Assembly: GCA_963210315.1 (NCBI GenBank)
Contig: OY723267.1
Span: 1,984,001 to 2,048,000, forward strand
From: Rhynchopus euleeides
Taxonomy: Eukaryota; Euglenozoa; Diplonemea; Diplonemida; Diplonemidae
DNA: 64,000 bases
Reading direction: 5' to 3'
The position numbers and the translations under genes are program-made. The notes under the pieces are model-generated. The model saw only the letters and a list, made by a program, of their open reading frames with translations. It was not told the DNA's origin and did not search any database. Shown piece after piece: positions 41,381 through 51,210 of the stretch (its first letter is position 1; each line of letters starts with the position of its first letter).

Positions 41381-42569
41381 TGGGTAGTGGCACATTCAGG
41401 TCTCGACTGCACCAACTCGACGCTCGGCATGCCGCATCTGACCACACTCCCCCCACCTGCTCGCGACGTGCAGGTGGCCGGGCACTCAGATCAGCATTAC
41501 CGTGCTGCACGCCGATGGCCTGACTCAACACACACGTTCGCCATTTTGTGAGTGGCAGTTGCAGCGAGCGAACTCTGACGCTACCTCCACTGTCCTGCGC
41601 GGCACGCTACGACTCCTCCTCGAATGTGATGCTGGCATTGGGTCCAACCCCCTGACCCGACACACCGTGTCCAGGGCGATACCCTCCTCCTTTGGTGCAT
41701 CCAACATAATCGAAAAGTGGAGGCAACATCCGCGCGGCCCCCACCCCATGCCGTGCCCTGCTGCCTGGCCCTCTGCAGCCCTGCTGCTGTCGAGGGTGTG
41801 AGGGTCCACCCTCTTGCTATGTCTTCTTGTCCCCCTCCCCCTCCTCCTCTCGTTTCCTTCTTCTGTCGCATACATACCCTTGCCACACAACGTATCCCCC
41901 TTTCCCCCATCCCCAGCCCCCCCTTATCGTGTTCGGGCGTGTGTCTTCTCGTTTGGAATTTTACTATTTTGAAAAAACAATGTGTCGCCCGCATCCCCAC
42001 ATCCCCCCCTTGCCCTCTTTGACCACTCACTGCTGCCAGACGGACTTCGCAAACCATATCATGGTATGGTTCCGAGATCTCTTGGTCAGCCTGGCGGTGC
42101 GCCTTTGCGGCACACCTACAACCACTCACATGTTGAACGAGCGCCTGCTTTATTGGACAGGCTGCCACATGCAAAGGACCTCATGCGAATTAAATTCAAC
42201 CGAAGGCCCTGCGTGCGGCTGCACTGCCCTGTTGTACACCCCCTTCTCGTCTGCGTCAGCAGCACCGTCTACAGTGAGTTTGTGTTGTCATTGTGTGTGT
42301 GTCCCCTATATGTCACCTCCCCACTCACCCCTCTCCTTACCCCTTCAGGGTCCACCCGATTTGCCACATCCTTTCTGAGGAGCCACACGGCAGCACGGCA
42401 ATACCATGACGTCCCCCCCGCCACACCCACCCCCCTTCCCCCACACCACCTGCAGCAAGAGAAGCCACCTGTCCCCCTGGCCTGGCCTTTGTCTCCTCCT
42501 TCGTAACCCCCAGTCACTCTGCCTCTGCCACCACCCTCCCCCCTTAGGCAGGGCTGCTCAGGCGTCGCC
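41381..42569. other. Gene-less interval
   Basis: Pyrimidine-rich DNA without a supported gene; ends CCTTAGGCAG about 18 bp before the next ATG. Confidence 0.55.
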
Positions 42570-44049
42570 ATGGACGACGTGCGGCGGAGCCACAATGGGG
42601 CGCGCGGGAAGACGGGGCCTGTCCTTGAGTGCGACACATGCCGGCGCCCGTTCGGCAGCCAAGGCGACTCGATGCCGCGTGTGCTGCCCTGTACACACAC
42701 CTACTGCCACATGTGCCTGTCTTCGCTGGGGAAGAGTGGGCCTCGCGTGGCCCTCCCGCACTGCGACGGGGCGGAGGTGCAGGCGATCACCTGCCCCAAG
42801 GGCTGTGGCGACACGCCTGTGGGTGCTGCAGGCGCAACAGCGCTGCCACCCAACAACGTGCTGATCGCACGGCTGGGGCGGTACGGCGATCTGCGGGAGA
42901 TGGCGTGCTGCGATGAGTGCGACGGGCAGGTCCCGGCTGACATCTGGTGTGACAACTGCGATGCCTACTTCTGCAAGGTGCACTTCTCTGCCATGCACCA
43001 GTCGCGTGTCGGGCGCCGACACCGTGTTGCCAAGGCGACGGAGCGGCCCATCCACAAGCAGGCGCGGTGTGCCCTCCATGCTGGGCAGGACATCGTGCTG
43101 TATTGCAGGACATGCGCCACAGCGGTGTGCCGGGACTGCTGCTCCGCCCCCTTCCACGGCAACCACGCAGAGTGCGATGTGGTCCCCATCGAGGTGGCAG
43201 CGGACGATGCAGCCGGCACCATCCGTGATGCGATCAAAGACCTCCGTGGCCAGCTCCTCAGCAACCTCCGTGATGCAGCGAGTGCCGTGCAGGTATGTGT
43301 GGGGGGGTGCGTTCACTGCAAGAACTCTGTCGCGTCTGCTGCTCCAACAGGCCCGTGCACAGCAGCAGGCTTATCTGGTTCTCCCTCCCTGTGGGCTGTG
43401 GGCCTATGTCGAGAGTCACCGCCACATCCCAGTTCGGGATGATGTTTTTTCAAAAACCCCACACATCCCACACCCCACACCACTAGCGCTCCGGACTGCA
43501 ACCTGCACTGCCGAGTGAAGGGAAGGCCATCCCGAGTTTTACATTTTTCTTCGACTTTTCACTACCCCACCACCACCACCACCCCCCCACACACCTTCAT
43601 CCCCCTACAACCCGCAGGTGCAGCTCGCGACTCTGGATACAATATCGCACAGCCGAAGTGCAGACATCGACAAGGCCTTCAAGTTTGCCGAAACAAGCGT
43701 GGTGTCAGCGCTGCGCGAGAGGCGTGCCGAACTGCAGGAGGCTTGGAAGGAATCGTCCGCACACTCGCGGCAGTCCCTCAGCTCACAGGCGGAGGAGATC
43801 GGCGCTGCCGCCGTGGGCCTCACCACCGCATGCGGCGAGACGGAGATGGAGCTGAGGGGCAACTCCGCAGCCGCGCTGCGGCGGGCCCCCCAGCTGCACT
43901 CCCGCCTGGGCTCCGCCAAGGAACAAGCAGAGCTGTGCCGCCTTGCCCCCATGGTGATGGTGCCCGCAGCTGCAGCCGTCCCGACAAACGAGCTCGCATC
44001 CTCTGTGTGCCAGATCATCCAGAGCTATGGCCCCATGCCTGGGAACTGA
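42570..44049 (+). CDS. RING/B-box (TRIM-like) protein, two exons
   Basis: Exon 1 is 42570-43292 and exon 2 is 43618-44049, joined in phase 0 (AVQ/VQL) to 384 aa. The 325-bp intron has a GTATGT donor and ends CCCGCAG after CCA-rich sequence. The RING has CDTC, PCTHTYCHMC and CPKGC (C3HC4) at residues about 19-75. Two B-boxes follow: CCDECDGQVPADIWCDNC (about 111-150) and CALHAGQDIVLYCRTC (about 168-210). A helical, probably coiled-coil region occupies most of exon 2. This is the RBCC order of TRIM proteins, usually ubiquitin E3 ligases, without a C-terminal PRY/SPRY or NHL domain. Confidence 0.88.
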
Positions 44050-44097
44050 TGTGCCTCCAGTGTGAGAAGTGACATCAAAAAAAAGGTTCGGTTCTCT

Positions 44098-44140
44098 GGT
44101 GCGACCTACGCTTAACAAACAATCTTATGCGTACGTGCTG
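44098..44140 (+). repeat. Dispersed flank motif, second module
   Basis: GGTGCGACCTACGCTTAACA, then AATCTTATGCGTACGTG; 50 bp after the RING/B-box stop codon. Confidence 0.45.
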
Positions 44141-44165
44141 CAGTGGCGGTTGCACTGGGGAGTTG

Positions 44166-44186
44166 AGAGAGAGAGAGAGAGAGAGC
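44166..44186 (+). repeat. GA microsatellite
   Basis: About ten GA units in the 3' flank of the RING/B-box gene. Confidence 0.9.
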
Positions 44187-44341
44187 GATAATATATACTT
44201 CTATTATGTACTGTTTCCTTTTGGCTGGCGCTTCTCAAGGGGAACATCACGCCAGCGGCTGTGCCAAGGCACTTGAGGGAGTGTGTTGTGTCTTGAGGGA
44301 GACCCGCTGTGTGTGGGGGGAGGGGGGGAGAGTGGCCTGGC

Positions 44342-44358
44342 AATCGCATCAAGAGCAG
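44342..44358 (+). repeat. Dispersed flank motif, AATCGCATCAAGAGCAG
   Basis: Well preserved; followed by AGTGTGCTCGGTGCGTTCC. It lies about 245 bp downstream of the second module at 44098, whereas at 58318 the two are adjacent. Confidence 0.5.
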
Positions 44359-44729
44359 AGTGTGCTCGGTGCGTTCCGCGCTGCGACAGACAGGGTGAGG
44401 GAATGTCCACTTCGGTGTGCCATGTCTGGGTGTAGTAGGGTGGGAGGGGGGGGGAGTATAGTCCTATACATATAGGTGTGCGGGATCCCGCGCCAACGAA
44501 CGCGGCATAGAAAATAGAGCCGGTCTGGATGTCACCGAATGGGAGCCCTTCCCCCTTCCCCATTGCGCAGTGGGGCACCTCCCCCCAGGATGCTGTATGT
44601 TTTGCCTCAACAACAACCCCCTTGTCTGAGTTGGTCACTTTAGATCATCCACCCCACCCACCCCCCGCCAGGCAGCACCGGCTCTCGGGTGGGCACTCCC
44701 CCCCCACCCCCACCCCCCCCCACCCGAGA

Positions 44730-45755
44730 ATGTTTTTCGGCAGCCACAGCGACAGGCTCGCGCGACCCACTGGGAAGACCATCCGCCCTCCGAGAGAGAG
44801 CCTCCGACCAGACTTCACCAGCGGGGAGGCGAAGCGGCGGGAGCGCGAGGGCAGGCGCCAGGTCTGGCCGGGCAGCTCCGGGCACCCCGAGATTTTGGTG
44901 CAGTCGAAGCGCCGCAGCCTGAGCGCAGACTGCCACCCGCGCCCGGCAAACCCGCCGCCTTATGGGGTGGGTGCCGGATCCCCCTCGGTGCGTCAGACGG
45001 GTCGGAAGTTCACCAGCATCTCCAACGACATTGCGCGGACCCCGATGCGCCTCACGGATGCCGTTTCCGACTCCGGCATGCGCTCCCCCAACAGGCGGTA
45101 TGCGAATGCCCCACGCGACAACCTCGCATCCGTCTTCCTCCCCCCGACAAACGGCCCGGCAAGGCCCTCCGCAAGGTCTAAGTCATGCCCGCCCCTCTCG
45201 CGCGAGTTTTCATACGTCTCGCAGAAGGCAACCTCACCCCTGAAGACGACCTCTGCGATCCACACCGCAGGGGGTGCGATGGCGGGGGATGACAGGCGGT
45301 GGGCGAAGCCCGGGATGCGGATCAACCAGGAGTTGAAGCATGCGCAGAGCTTTGCTGTGTCGATGCAGTCGCATGCAGAATTGAGGCCGCGGTCCCGCAG
45401 CGCCTCACCTGCTAGGGTTGGGGAGGCTACCCCACCCGCATATGCTTCGAAGAGGCAGTTCAGCGCTGGGACTTTCTGTGGGAATGGGACAGCCGATGCG
45501 ATGACGTGGAATAGGGCTCAGGTGTCGCAGTTCGCACGGAAGAACCGCAGCCATCAGCAGTCCCCTATGGTGCACGATGCGCTGACCGGGCGTGGGGTGC
45601 TCGACCCGATCAAGGGGAAGAAGGGTGTGCTGGGGCACCACCTGACCTACAAGTCACACGCGGTGACCATCCCCACCTCCCTCCCGCGCGCCCCCCCGTC
45701 GCCCTCCAAGGGGAGGCCAAATGGTGCGCTCTGGGCGCACACCCGGCTGTGGTGA
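44730..45755 (+). CDS. Ser/Pro/Arg-rich protein, unknown
   Basis: 341 aa from MFFGSHSDRL. Basic, Ser/Pro-rich and largely disordered, with many RSxS and SPxR sites (RSKSCPPLS, RSRSASPAR). Short recurring words such as KFTSISNDIARTPMR and FARKNRSHQQSP may be binding motifs, but no domain is recognised. Proteins of this character are common in the flagellar or microtubule cytoskeleton; that is only a guess. The open frame begins earlier (44529), but the upstream part is encoded by C-rich leader-like DNA, and 44730 is the first ATG after the CCCGCCAG acceptor-like site. Confidence 0.6.
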   Translation: MFFGSHSDRLARPTGKTIRPPRESLRPDFTSGEAKRREREGRRQVWPGSSGHPEILVQSKRRSLSADCHPRPANPPPYGVGAGSPSVRQTGRKFTSISNDIARTPMRLTDAVSDSGMRSPNRRYANAPRDNLASVFLPPTNGPARPSARSKSCPPLSREFSYVSQKATSPLKTTSAIHTAGGAMAGDDRRWAKPGMRINQELKHAQSFAVSMQSHAELRPRSRSASPARVGEATPPAYASKRQFSAGTFCGNGTADAMTWNRAQVSQFARKNRSHQQSPMVHDALTGRGVLDPIKGKKGVLGHHLTYKSHAVTIPTSLPRAPPSPSKGRPNGALWAHTRLW

Positions 45756-46055
45756 GGGTGGGGGAGGGATTGGGTGTAGCGGTGTTGTCTATTGTCTTGT
45801 ATTGTAAAAACCTACCCCCCCGCCCGGGGGCAGGGCTGTTCCTAACTGGGGGGCTTGTTCCCCACTTTCAGGATTCTGAACTTTTTTTCTAAGAACTTTT
45901 GTAAGGGGAAAAAAGTTTTTTTCTAAGAATTTTGTTAGGGGAATTTTTTTCTAAGGTTGTTTCGCAGAGGAAAAAACTTTTTCTAGGGCGCGCACAAGGA
46001 TGGAAGGGAAGTCTGTCCCACGTACCGTTCGCCTTGCTGGCCAACTGGAGAGCCA

Positions 46056-46110
46056 GACGTTCACTACCGTGGCCTCCGGCGGCTGGGGGGCTCCGCCCCC
46101 CAGACCCCCC
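46056..46110 (+). repeat. Palindromic GC cassette, copy 3
   Basis: GACGTTCACTACCGTGGCC followed by the complete CTGGGGGGC/GCCCCCCAG hairpin and CCCCCC. Inside the 1.2-kb element. Confidence 0.88.
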
Positions 46111-46226
46111 TGTGGCGTACGTCTCGTACTCAAGTCCTTCGAATCCCATCAAGTCGGGGTCCAACCACTCCAGTCGCCTCTGAGGACGCAGCCAACTCGC
46201 ACAGAATCTGTACGCCCACACGAACA

Positions 46227-46281
46227 GATGTTCGCTACCGTGGCCTCCGGCGGCTGGGGGGCTCCGCCCCCCAGACCCCCC
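46227..46281 (+). repeat. Palindromic GC cassette, copy 4
   Basis: GATGTTCGCTACCGTGGCC followed by the complete hairpin; same orientation as copy 3. Confidence 0.88.
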
Positions 46282-47027
46282 ATGTAGCGTGTGCCCGTCC
46301 ATCTATCTCACTTCCCCGGGTACAGTGCAGCGTAGGAGGTCAGCGCCGCATCCATGAAGCGCTTCTTCGAAGCCTGGCTGACATCGGACAGGAGGTCGGG
46401 CTTCCCCACCTGGGAGGTACACTTGCCGCGTTCGCGACATGCGTGACACGCGACACGCTACCTGAAACGTGAGTGTGCCTTGCTAACACGGACATTTCAA
46501 CGGTCTGCCGACGACCGTTCCCCAAACCAGTAAACCAGCAGTTTTGGAAAATTGGAGAGATCACCCTACTGCGCTGAATATGGTGCGCACCACTGCAAAA
46601 ATCCCCGGGAGCTTTTGGGCTTTCAGACCTGAAGGGGCCAGCAGGTGGGTGGCGTCGGGGAGTGGCAGCTTTGTAACTGTCCTCCAGCTGCTGGCATGTC
46701 CAGCCCTGCGAGAGTGCCAAGGTGTATTGAGTCCCTGCGGAGCACAACCCCCGATGAGAACGAGTGCCAGATGATCCTCATTCATTTTCAGCTGTAACGC
46801 GCATGAGGGGCACTCTCTGCCGCAAGCATCTGGGCATCACTCGAGAGCTGTCACATGATGACGCGGAGAGAAATCAGAGAAAAAGTCCCGCCTGACGGGC
46901 ACGCGCCTGGAAACTGTGGGGGGGCGAGCAAAAAATCCCTTGTAAAAATTCTTAGAAAAAACCTGGTTCCCCGACCCAAAAAACCTGGAAAAAGGGCTCG
47001 TTCCCCGCCCAGGCCTGCCCGGGGGGG

Positions 47028-47730
47028 ATTCTTTTTTTCGCGTGTTTCCCCATATTTTTTCCACCCCCTCCCCCCCCCCCCCCTCCCCCCACCCCATCTC
47101 TTCTCTTCTCGCTCGCTTCTCTCTCCCTCAGTGTCAGAAACGAAGAAGAAAAAAATATATGGAGTGAAAAAATCTGTGAAGTGTGTGACACCCAGTCTTG
47201 TGTGACAGGGAGAGGGGGGGGGGGGGCGCCACTCGCTTCTGCAACTCCATTAGCAACGATTCTCTTCACCCTCCGCCCCCCTGGGGGGTGGGGCGGTCGT
47301 GCCACACCCGCCCCATCTCCCACCCAATCCCCTGTATCCACGCGCTGCTGATTCCGCTATCCCTGATACTGTGTATTGAGCGATACTCTTCTTCTGCACC
47401 ACTTCGACAGAGCCTTTGAGTCTGTGTGTGAGTGAGGTGGGGTCTCCCACAGGGGCACACGAGGGGGCGGTGCGGACGTGCCGTTCTCGAGAGTCCTGTA
47501 GGAGGCTGGAGTAGGCCGACCCCTTGTTTCCCACATCCCCCCTCTTCTAGTAGTAACCGTTAGTTCGAGTTGAGGAGGACGGACCTCACCCCCACCCTAC
47601 CCCGCCCTGCCGCTTGCATGCGTGTAGTTCAATTTGTGGTGGTTGCCGTGGCTGGGTTCGTGGGGTTCGGTGGGCAGTCACGCGCGCACACATACACCCC
47701 GGGACAGACTCTCAGCCCCACCCCACCAAC
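47028..47730. other. Intergenic interval
   Basis: No gene. C-run region near 47060-47085, G-run near 47213, and a GACTCTCAG acceptor-like site about 20 bp before the GST ATG. Confidence 0.6.
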
Positions 47731-48369
47731 ATGGCACCGACGCTGAAGGTTGTGTACTTCGGTCTGCCCGGCAAGGCCGAGCCCATCAGGCTGTGTGCGG
47801 CCATCGGTGGGCTGGAGCTGGAGGACCAGCATGTGGACCGTGAGTCGTGGGGTGCGCTGAAGCCGAGCGTCGCCCCCGCACAGCTGCCCCTGCTGTACGT
47901 CGACGGGAAGCTGCACGGGCAGAGCGTGGCCCAGGCACGCTACGTTGCGAAGCTGGCGGGGCTGTACCCGTCGGACCCGCTGGAGGCGCTGCGTGTGGAC
48001 GAGCTGGTGGACTACACGCAGGAGGTGTTCGGGCCGCTCGGCAAGTCGTTCGGCCTGCAGGGCGAGGAGCAGCTGAAGTTCCGCGGCGCCATGGTGGCCG
48101 AGGGCGGGGACATGCACAAGTGGATCTCCTTCCTGGACACGCAGCTGGAGGGCAAGAAGTACGCTGCGGGCGACTCCCTCACGCTGGCCGACGTCGTGAT
48201 CTTCACGACCCTGCAGCCGCTGCGCACCGGGTGGCTGGACGGCGTGCCGAAGGACTGCCTGGACGGGTTCAAGAACGTCCTGGCACACCGCGACCTGGTC
48301 GCCAACCACGAGAAGGTGAAGGCCTACTACGCCAACGCCCAGGGCGTGCACGCCATCTACAAGGCGTAA
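47731..48369 (+). CDS. Glutathione S-transferase, sigma-like
   Basis: 212 aa, standard cytosolic GST length. The N-terminal thioredoxin-like domain begins LKVVYFGLPGKAEPIRLC, where the early Tyr is the catalytic residue of sigma/mu/pi/alpha classes; AQLPLLYVDGKLHGQSVAQA holds the cis-Pro and the glutathione-binding QS pair. The C-terminal all-helical domain has the LTLADVVIF hydrophobic-staple/N-capping motif. The enzyme conjugates glutathione to electrophiles, or acts in prostaglandin-type isomerisation; the class is inferred from the N-terminus. No intron. ATG is the first after the acceptor-like site. Confidence 0.93.
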   Translation: MAPTLKVVYFGLPGKAEPIRLCAAIGGLELEDQHVDRESWGALKPSVAPAQLPLLYVDGKLHGQSVAQARYVAKLAGLYPSDPLEALRVDELVDYTQEVFGPLGKSFGLQGEEQLKFRGAMVAEGGDMHKWISFLDTQLEGKKYAAGDSLTLADVVIFTTLQPLRTGWLDGVPKDCLDGFKNVLAHRDLVANHEKVKAYYANAQGVHAIYKA

Positions 48370-48996
48370 TGCCGACACACTAACGATTGTTTTCCTCACT
48401 ATCTCCTGACTATCTCTCTTGGGTTGTTGTTGTTTCATTGTTCCCTACATGACTTTCGCACAGAAAGTGCCAACTTCAGCCAGCTCTTCTCACCGTACCC
48501 TGCACACAGCCCCTCTTCGCCTGATCAGGGTTTGCTAGTTTGCAGGACACGAGACGACCTGAACCCTGGCACCTTTCGATATGCCCCCCTGCTCTCACCC
48601 CCGTTGGCCGCCTGGCCGCTCTGCAGCCAAACTGCTAAAAAGGCCTATTCCGCAACAAACGACGGCCCTGACACTTGCCACAATGGCAAGCAAAAACGTT
48701 ATTACGACACGGTGTGGGCAAGACAACTGACTCAACCCCACCCCCACCCCCACCCACGACAGCTTTTCTTGCCTATCACACCCCCACCCACGCTACCCTC
48801 CTCACTCTGCACAAGCCTTTCGCCAGCAGGCGCCACCCCACCCCTGCCCCTGCAGGTCGCCCCGACAGGCATGCCGAGACGACACACAGTCCAGGGCGGT
48901 CGCACGTGCCTCTGAGGGTTGCTCAGGTCTCCTGCCTGGCACTCCCTCACCCGGCTCTCGAGTGCTGCCGCCCAGCCCAGCCCTTCTTGCTGCAGG
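48370..48996. other. Intergenic interval
   Basis: No gene. CCCCAC repeats near 48736; ends CTTGCTGCAG directly in front of the next ATG. Confidence 0.6.
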
Positions 48997-50052
48997 ATGT
49001 TTGCCCGTATGCGCATCAACGGGTCGGACTGCGGTCTTGAGGCTCTCCCTAGCGCCTCATTGCGCCGCAGCGACGGGTCGAAGTACCGTGTCAACGAAGA
49101 CATGCCGCAGAGCAGCACAGCAAACCCAGGGTTTGTCGCCAGCCCTGTGCGGCACTTCGGCAGCCCTGTTGCGAAGAAGTTTCAGCAGCTCGCGGCGGGG
49201 AGCACGGGGCCGCCTGCCGTGGCAGGCTGCCACAGCTCCGCCGGGGGTCTGCTGTCGGACCCCAAGGGGATGGACCTGGCGGCGCGCATCCAAGACCACG
49301 AGTCACGCCTCCACCCCCTCCGCCCTTTGCCGCGCCCCCTCGTCACCTCCGGCACCAAGCCCAAGGCCCTCGAGCGCATGGAAGAATACGTCCGCACGGA
49401 GCTGACGGTGCTGCGCAGCAAGGGTGGTGCCGACATCGGCAGCTACGAGCGCCTCAACGTCTTCCGCCAGACGTTCGGGATGTTCGCCTCCACGGTGCGT
49501 GTGTATGGGTCGTTCCTCGAGGGCGTCGTGCAGGAGTATGAGGCGTTCATCCGCTACCTCGAGCAGCAGATGGACACCCCAGGGAAGGCGAAGCAGGCCG
49601 CCTACAAGCAGTTTGAGGCAGAGCTGCAGCAGCTGCGATCGGACATGGCGCACCAGCTGGCTGTGAAGGAGGAGGATGTGTCGCGTCGAAAGACGGAGTT
49701 CGAAGAGAATGAGGTGGCACTGCGCGATGAGATCGAGCGGCTCAACCATGAGAACGAGCGGCTGCAGCAGGACCTGCAGAGGCTGCACGACCAGAACCTC
49801 TCCCTGGCACACAACCTCGTGGACTACCGCTTCCAGAGCCAGAAGGCGGAGAGGGAGCTGAAGGAGGCAGAGCAGCTGGAGCGGCGCTACCGCAAGCTGC
49901 ATGCTGAGCACCAGCAGCTGCTGGACTACTTGGCGCAGGGTGCGAAGGACTTACCCCCAGGGGGGGGCGCCGCGGCCCTGCAGCCCCATGCGACGCCGCC
50001 GTCCGGTGGGCCGGTGTCGCGTCCCACAAGCCCCGCGGTAGTGGGCAGCTAG
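48997..50052 (+). CDS. Coiled-coil protein, TSNAXIP1-N-terminus-like
   Basis: 351 aa. Residues about 1-120 are Ser/Pro-rich. Residues about 127-195 (ERMEEYVRTELTVLRS, then FRQTFGMFASTVRVYGSFL) resemble the conserved N-terminal region of translin-associated factor X-interacting protein 1, a family widespread in flagellated eukaryotes. A long heptad coiled coil (LRDEIERLNHENERLQQDLQ) spans about 200-320. The tail is Gly/Pro-rich. A ciliary or cytoskeletal role is probable by family, not shown here. The ATG lies one base after TTGCTGCAG, so an acceptor there would give an almost absent 5' leader. Confidence 0.75.
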   Translation: MFARMRINGSDCGLEALPSASLRRSDGSKYRVNEDMPQSSTANPGFVASPVRHFGSPVAKKFQQLAAGSTGPPAVAGCHSSAGGLLSDPKGMDLAARIQDHESRLHPLRPLPRPLVTSGTKPKALERMEEYVRTELTVLRSKGGADIGSYERLNVFRQTFGMFASTVRVYGSFLEGVVQEYEAFIRYLEQQMDTPGKAKQAAYKQFEAELQQLRSDMAHQLAVKEEDVSRRKTEFEENEVALRDEIERLNHENERLQQDLQRLHDQNLSLAHNLVDYRFQSQKAERELKEAEQLERRYRKLHAEHQQLLDYLAQGAKDLPPGGGAAALQPHATPPSGGPVSRPTSPAVVGS

Positions 50053-50427
50053 CGGGGCTAGGGGGTGGTGTGGCCCTGTAGCGCTGCCCAGCGTGCCCCC
50101 CTGCCTTGCCAGGCAGGTGGGGCGCGCGGGTGTGCAGCGTGGCAGCGGTGTGATGCCGGGCGGGCCAGCCCCGCGTCGCCACCCCCGCCAAAACAAGAAA
50201 ACAATGCAGATGTGTGCCTCCGCGGCACCCCGTGTGCTGTGAGGTGAACGGCGGCCTTCTGGCGGCGTTTGCCTGTCTCGTCGTGGCTGTGTCTGTCTCG
50301 CAAATGGCTTCAGGCTTCCACCCCCACGCCCCCTCCCCCACCTGGCGCCCTCTGACTCAGCACACATCTCACTCTTCTGACACCTCCCACCCACCCCTCT
50401 CCCCTGCAGCCCACACGCCGCTCCACA
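50053..50427. other. Short intergenic interval
   Basis: Nothing gene-like; TCTCCCCTGCAG lies about 18 bp before the next ATG. Confidence 0.6.
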
Positions 50428-51210
50428 ATGGAGTGGCTGGAGGGTGGGTACCAGCACAAGCTGGATCAGCTTGTGGAGCGGGCGGTACGTGACCAGGAGG
50501 AGCGCGAGAAGGCGCCCCGCGGGCACCCCGCTGCGCAGCCGGGTCCCGGCAGCGCGGCAGGGCCTGCTGCGACAGACCTGCAGTGGGCGGGTGGGGCGCA
50601 GCAGCAGTACCAGGGAGGGCAGCCTGGGCAGGCAGATACGGAGGGCGAAAGCACACTCCCACTCAGCACCGCCGTGGGGCGGCATGTACGGGCGTACTGG
50701 CAGGACCGCAATGCGCAGACACACCGCATGACGCCTGCCGAGCGTGCCTGGGAGATGGAGCGGCAGCGCGACATGCAGGCCGCGAAGCGGAAACAGGAGG
50801 ACCGTGCAAAACGGGAGCGGCTCCGATCCCACGTCGTGGCGAACAACGCGCGCCACCGCGCCACCAGCAGCCCGCGCACCACGCTGACACGCCCCTCGGG
50901 GCGGGCGCAGGGGAGTGCCTTTGTAGCGCAGGGGCACGGGCATGTCAGGCCCAGCCACCTGGCTGACGCGACTAAGGCAGCCGTGCCCTACCACCACCAG
51001 CTGGCCCAGGGGGCCCCCAGCAGCGGCAGCAGCAGCAGCAGCACAGGCAGCGCGACGGCGGCAGCTGCCACGCCGCAGCAGCCCCTCTGGCTGAGCGGGG
51101 CTGTGAGGGGCCCGCACCGCACCCCGGCGCCCCGCCCGGACCAGGCCCCAGCACCACAGTCCAGAAAAGGCCCTGCGCCGGTGCCGGTGCCGCCGTGGCT
51201 GCAGGTTTAA
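50428..51210 (+). CDS. Basic, partly helical protein, unknown
   Basis: 260 aa, not recognised. An N-terminal charged helix (EWLEGGYQHKLDQLVERAVR), a Gln/Gly/Pro-rich linker, a central Arg/Glu/Lys-rich helical segment (residues about 105-150, EMERQRDMQAAKRKQEDRAK) and a Ser/Ala/Pro-rich tail. No catalytic motif. It starts 375 bp after the TSNAXIP1-like gene, which also encodes a helical protein, so a shared structural role is possible but unproven. Confidence 0.6.
   Translation: MEWLEGGYQHKLDQLVERAVRDQEEREKAPRGHPAAQPGPGSAAGPAATDLQWAGGAQQQYQGGQPGQADTEGESTLPLSTAVGRHVRAYWQDRNAQTHRMTPAERAWEMERQRDMQAAKRKQEDRAKRERLRSHVVANNARHRATSSPRTTLTRPSGRAQGSAFVAQGHGHVRPSHLADATKAAVPYHHQLAQGAPSSGSSSSSTGSATAAAATPQQPLWLSGAVRGPHRTPAPRPDQAPAPQSRKGPAPVPVPPWLQV

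Larger units (their letters stand above)
44050..44729. other. Intergenic interval
   Basis: No gene. Holds flank-motif copies at 44098 and 44342, a GA microsatellite at 44166-44186 and a C-rich leader for the next gene, with CCCGCCAG as an acceptor-like site. Confidence 0.6.
45815..47027. mobile_element. Inverted-repeat element with C/G-run ends, 1.2 kb
   Basis: Left end CCCCCCCG...CAGGGCTG and right end, inverted, CCCCCCCGGGCAGGCCTG. An inner inverted repeat, TTTTTTCTAAGAA...TTTGTAAGGG, occurs at 45886-45910 and (reversed) 46937-46961. A minus-strand frame near 46320-46410 reads GKPDLLSDVSQASKKRFMDA and ends in a stop after an AG acceptor-like site, so a decayed gene is inside. Two palindromic-cassette copies lie here 170 bp apart in the same orientation. 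No target duplication could be defined. Confidence 0.6.
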
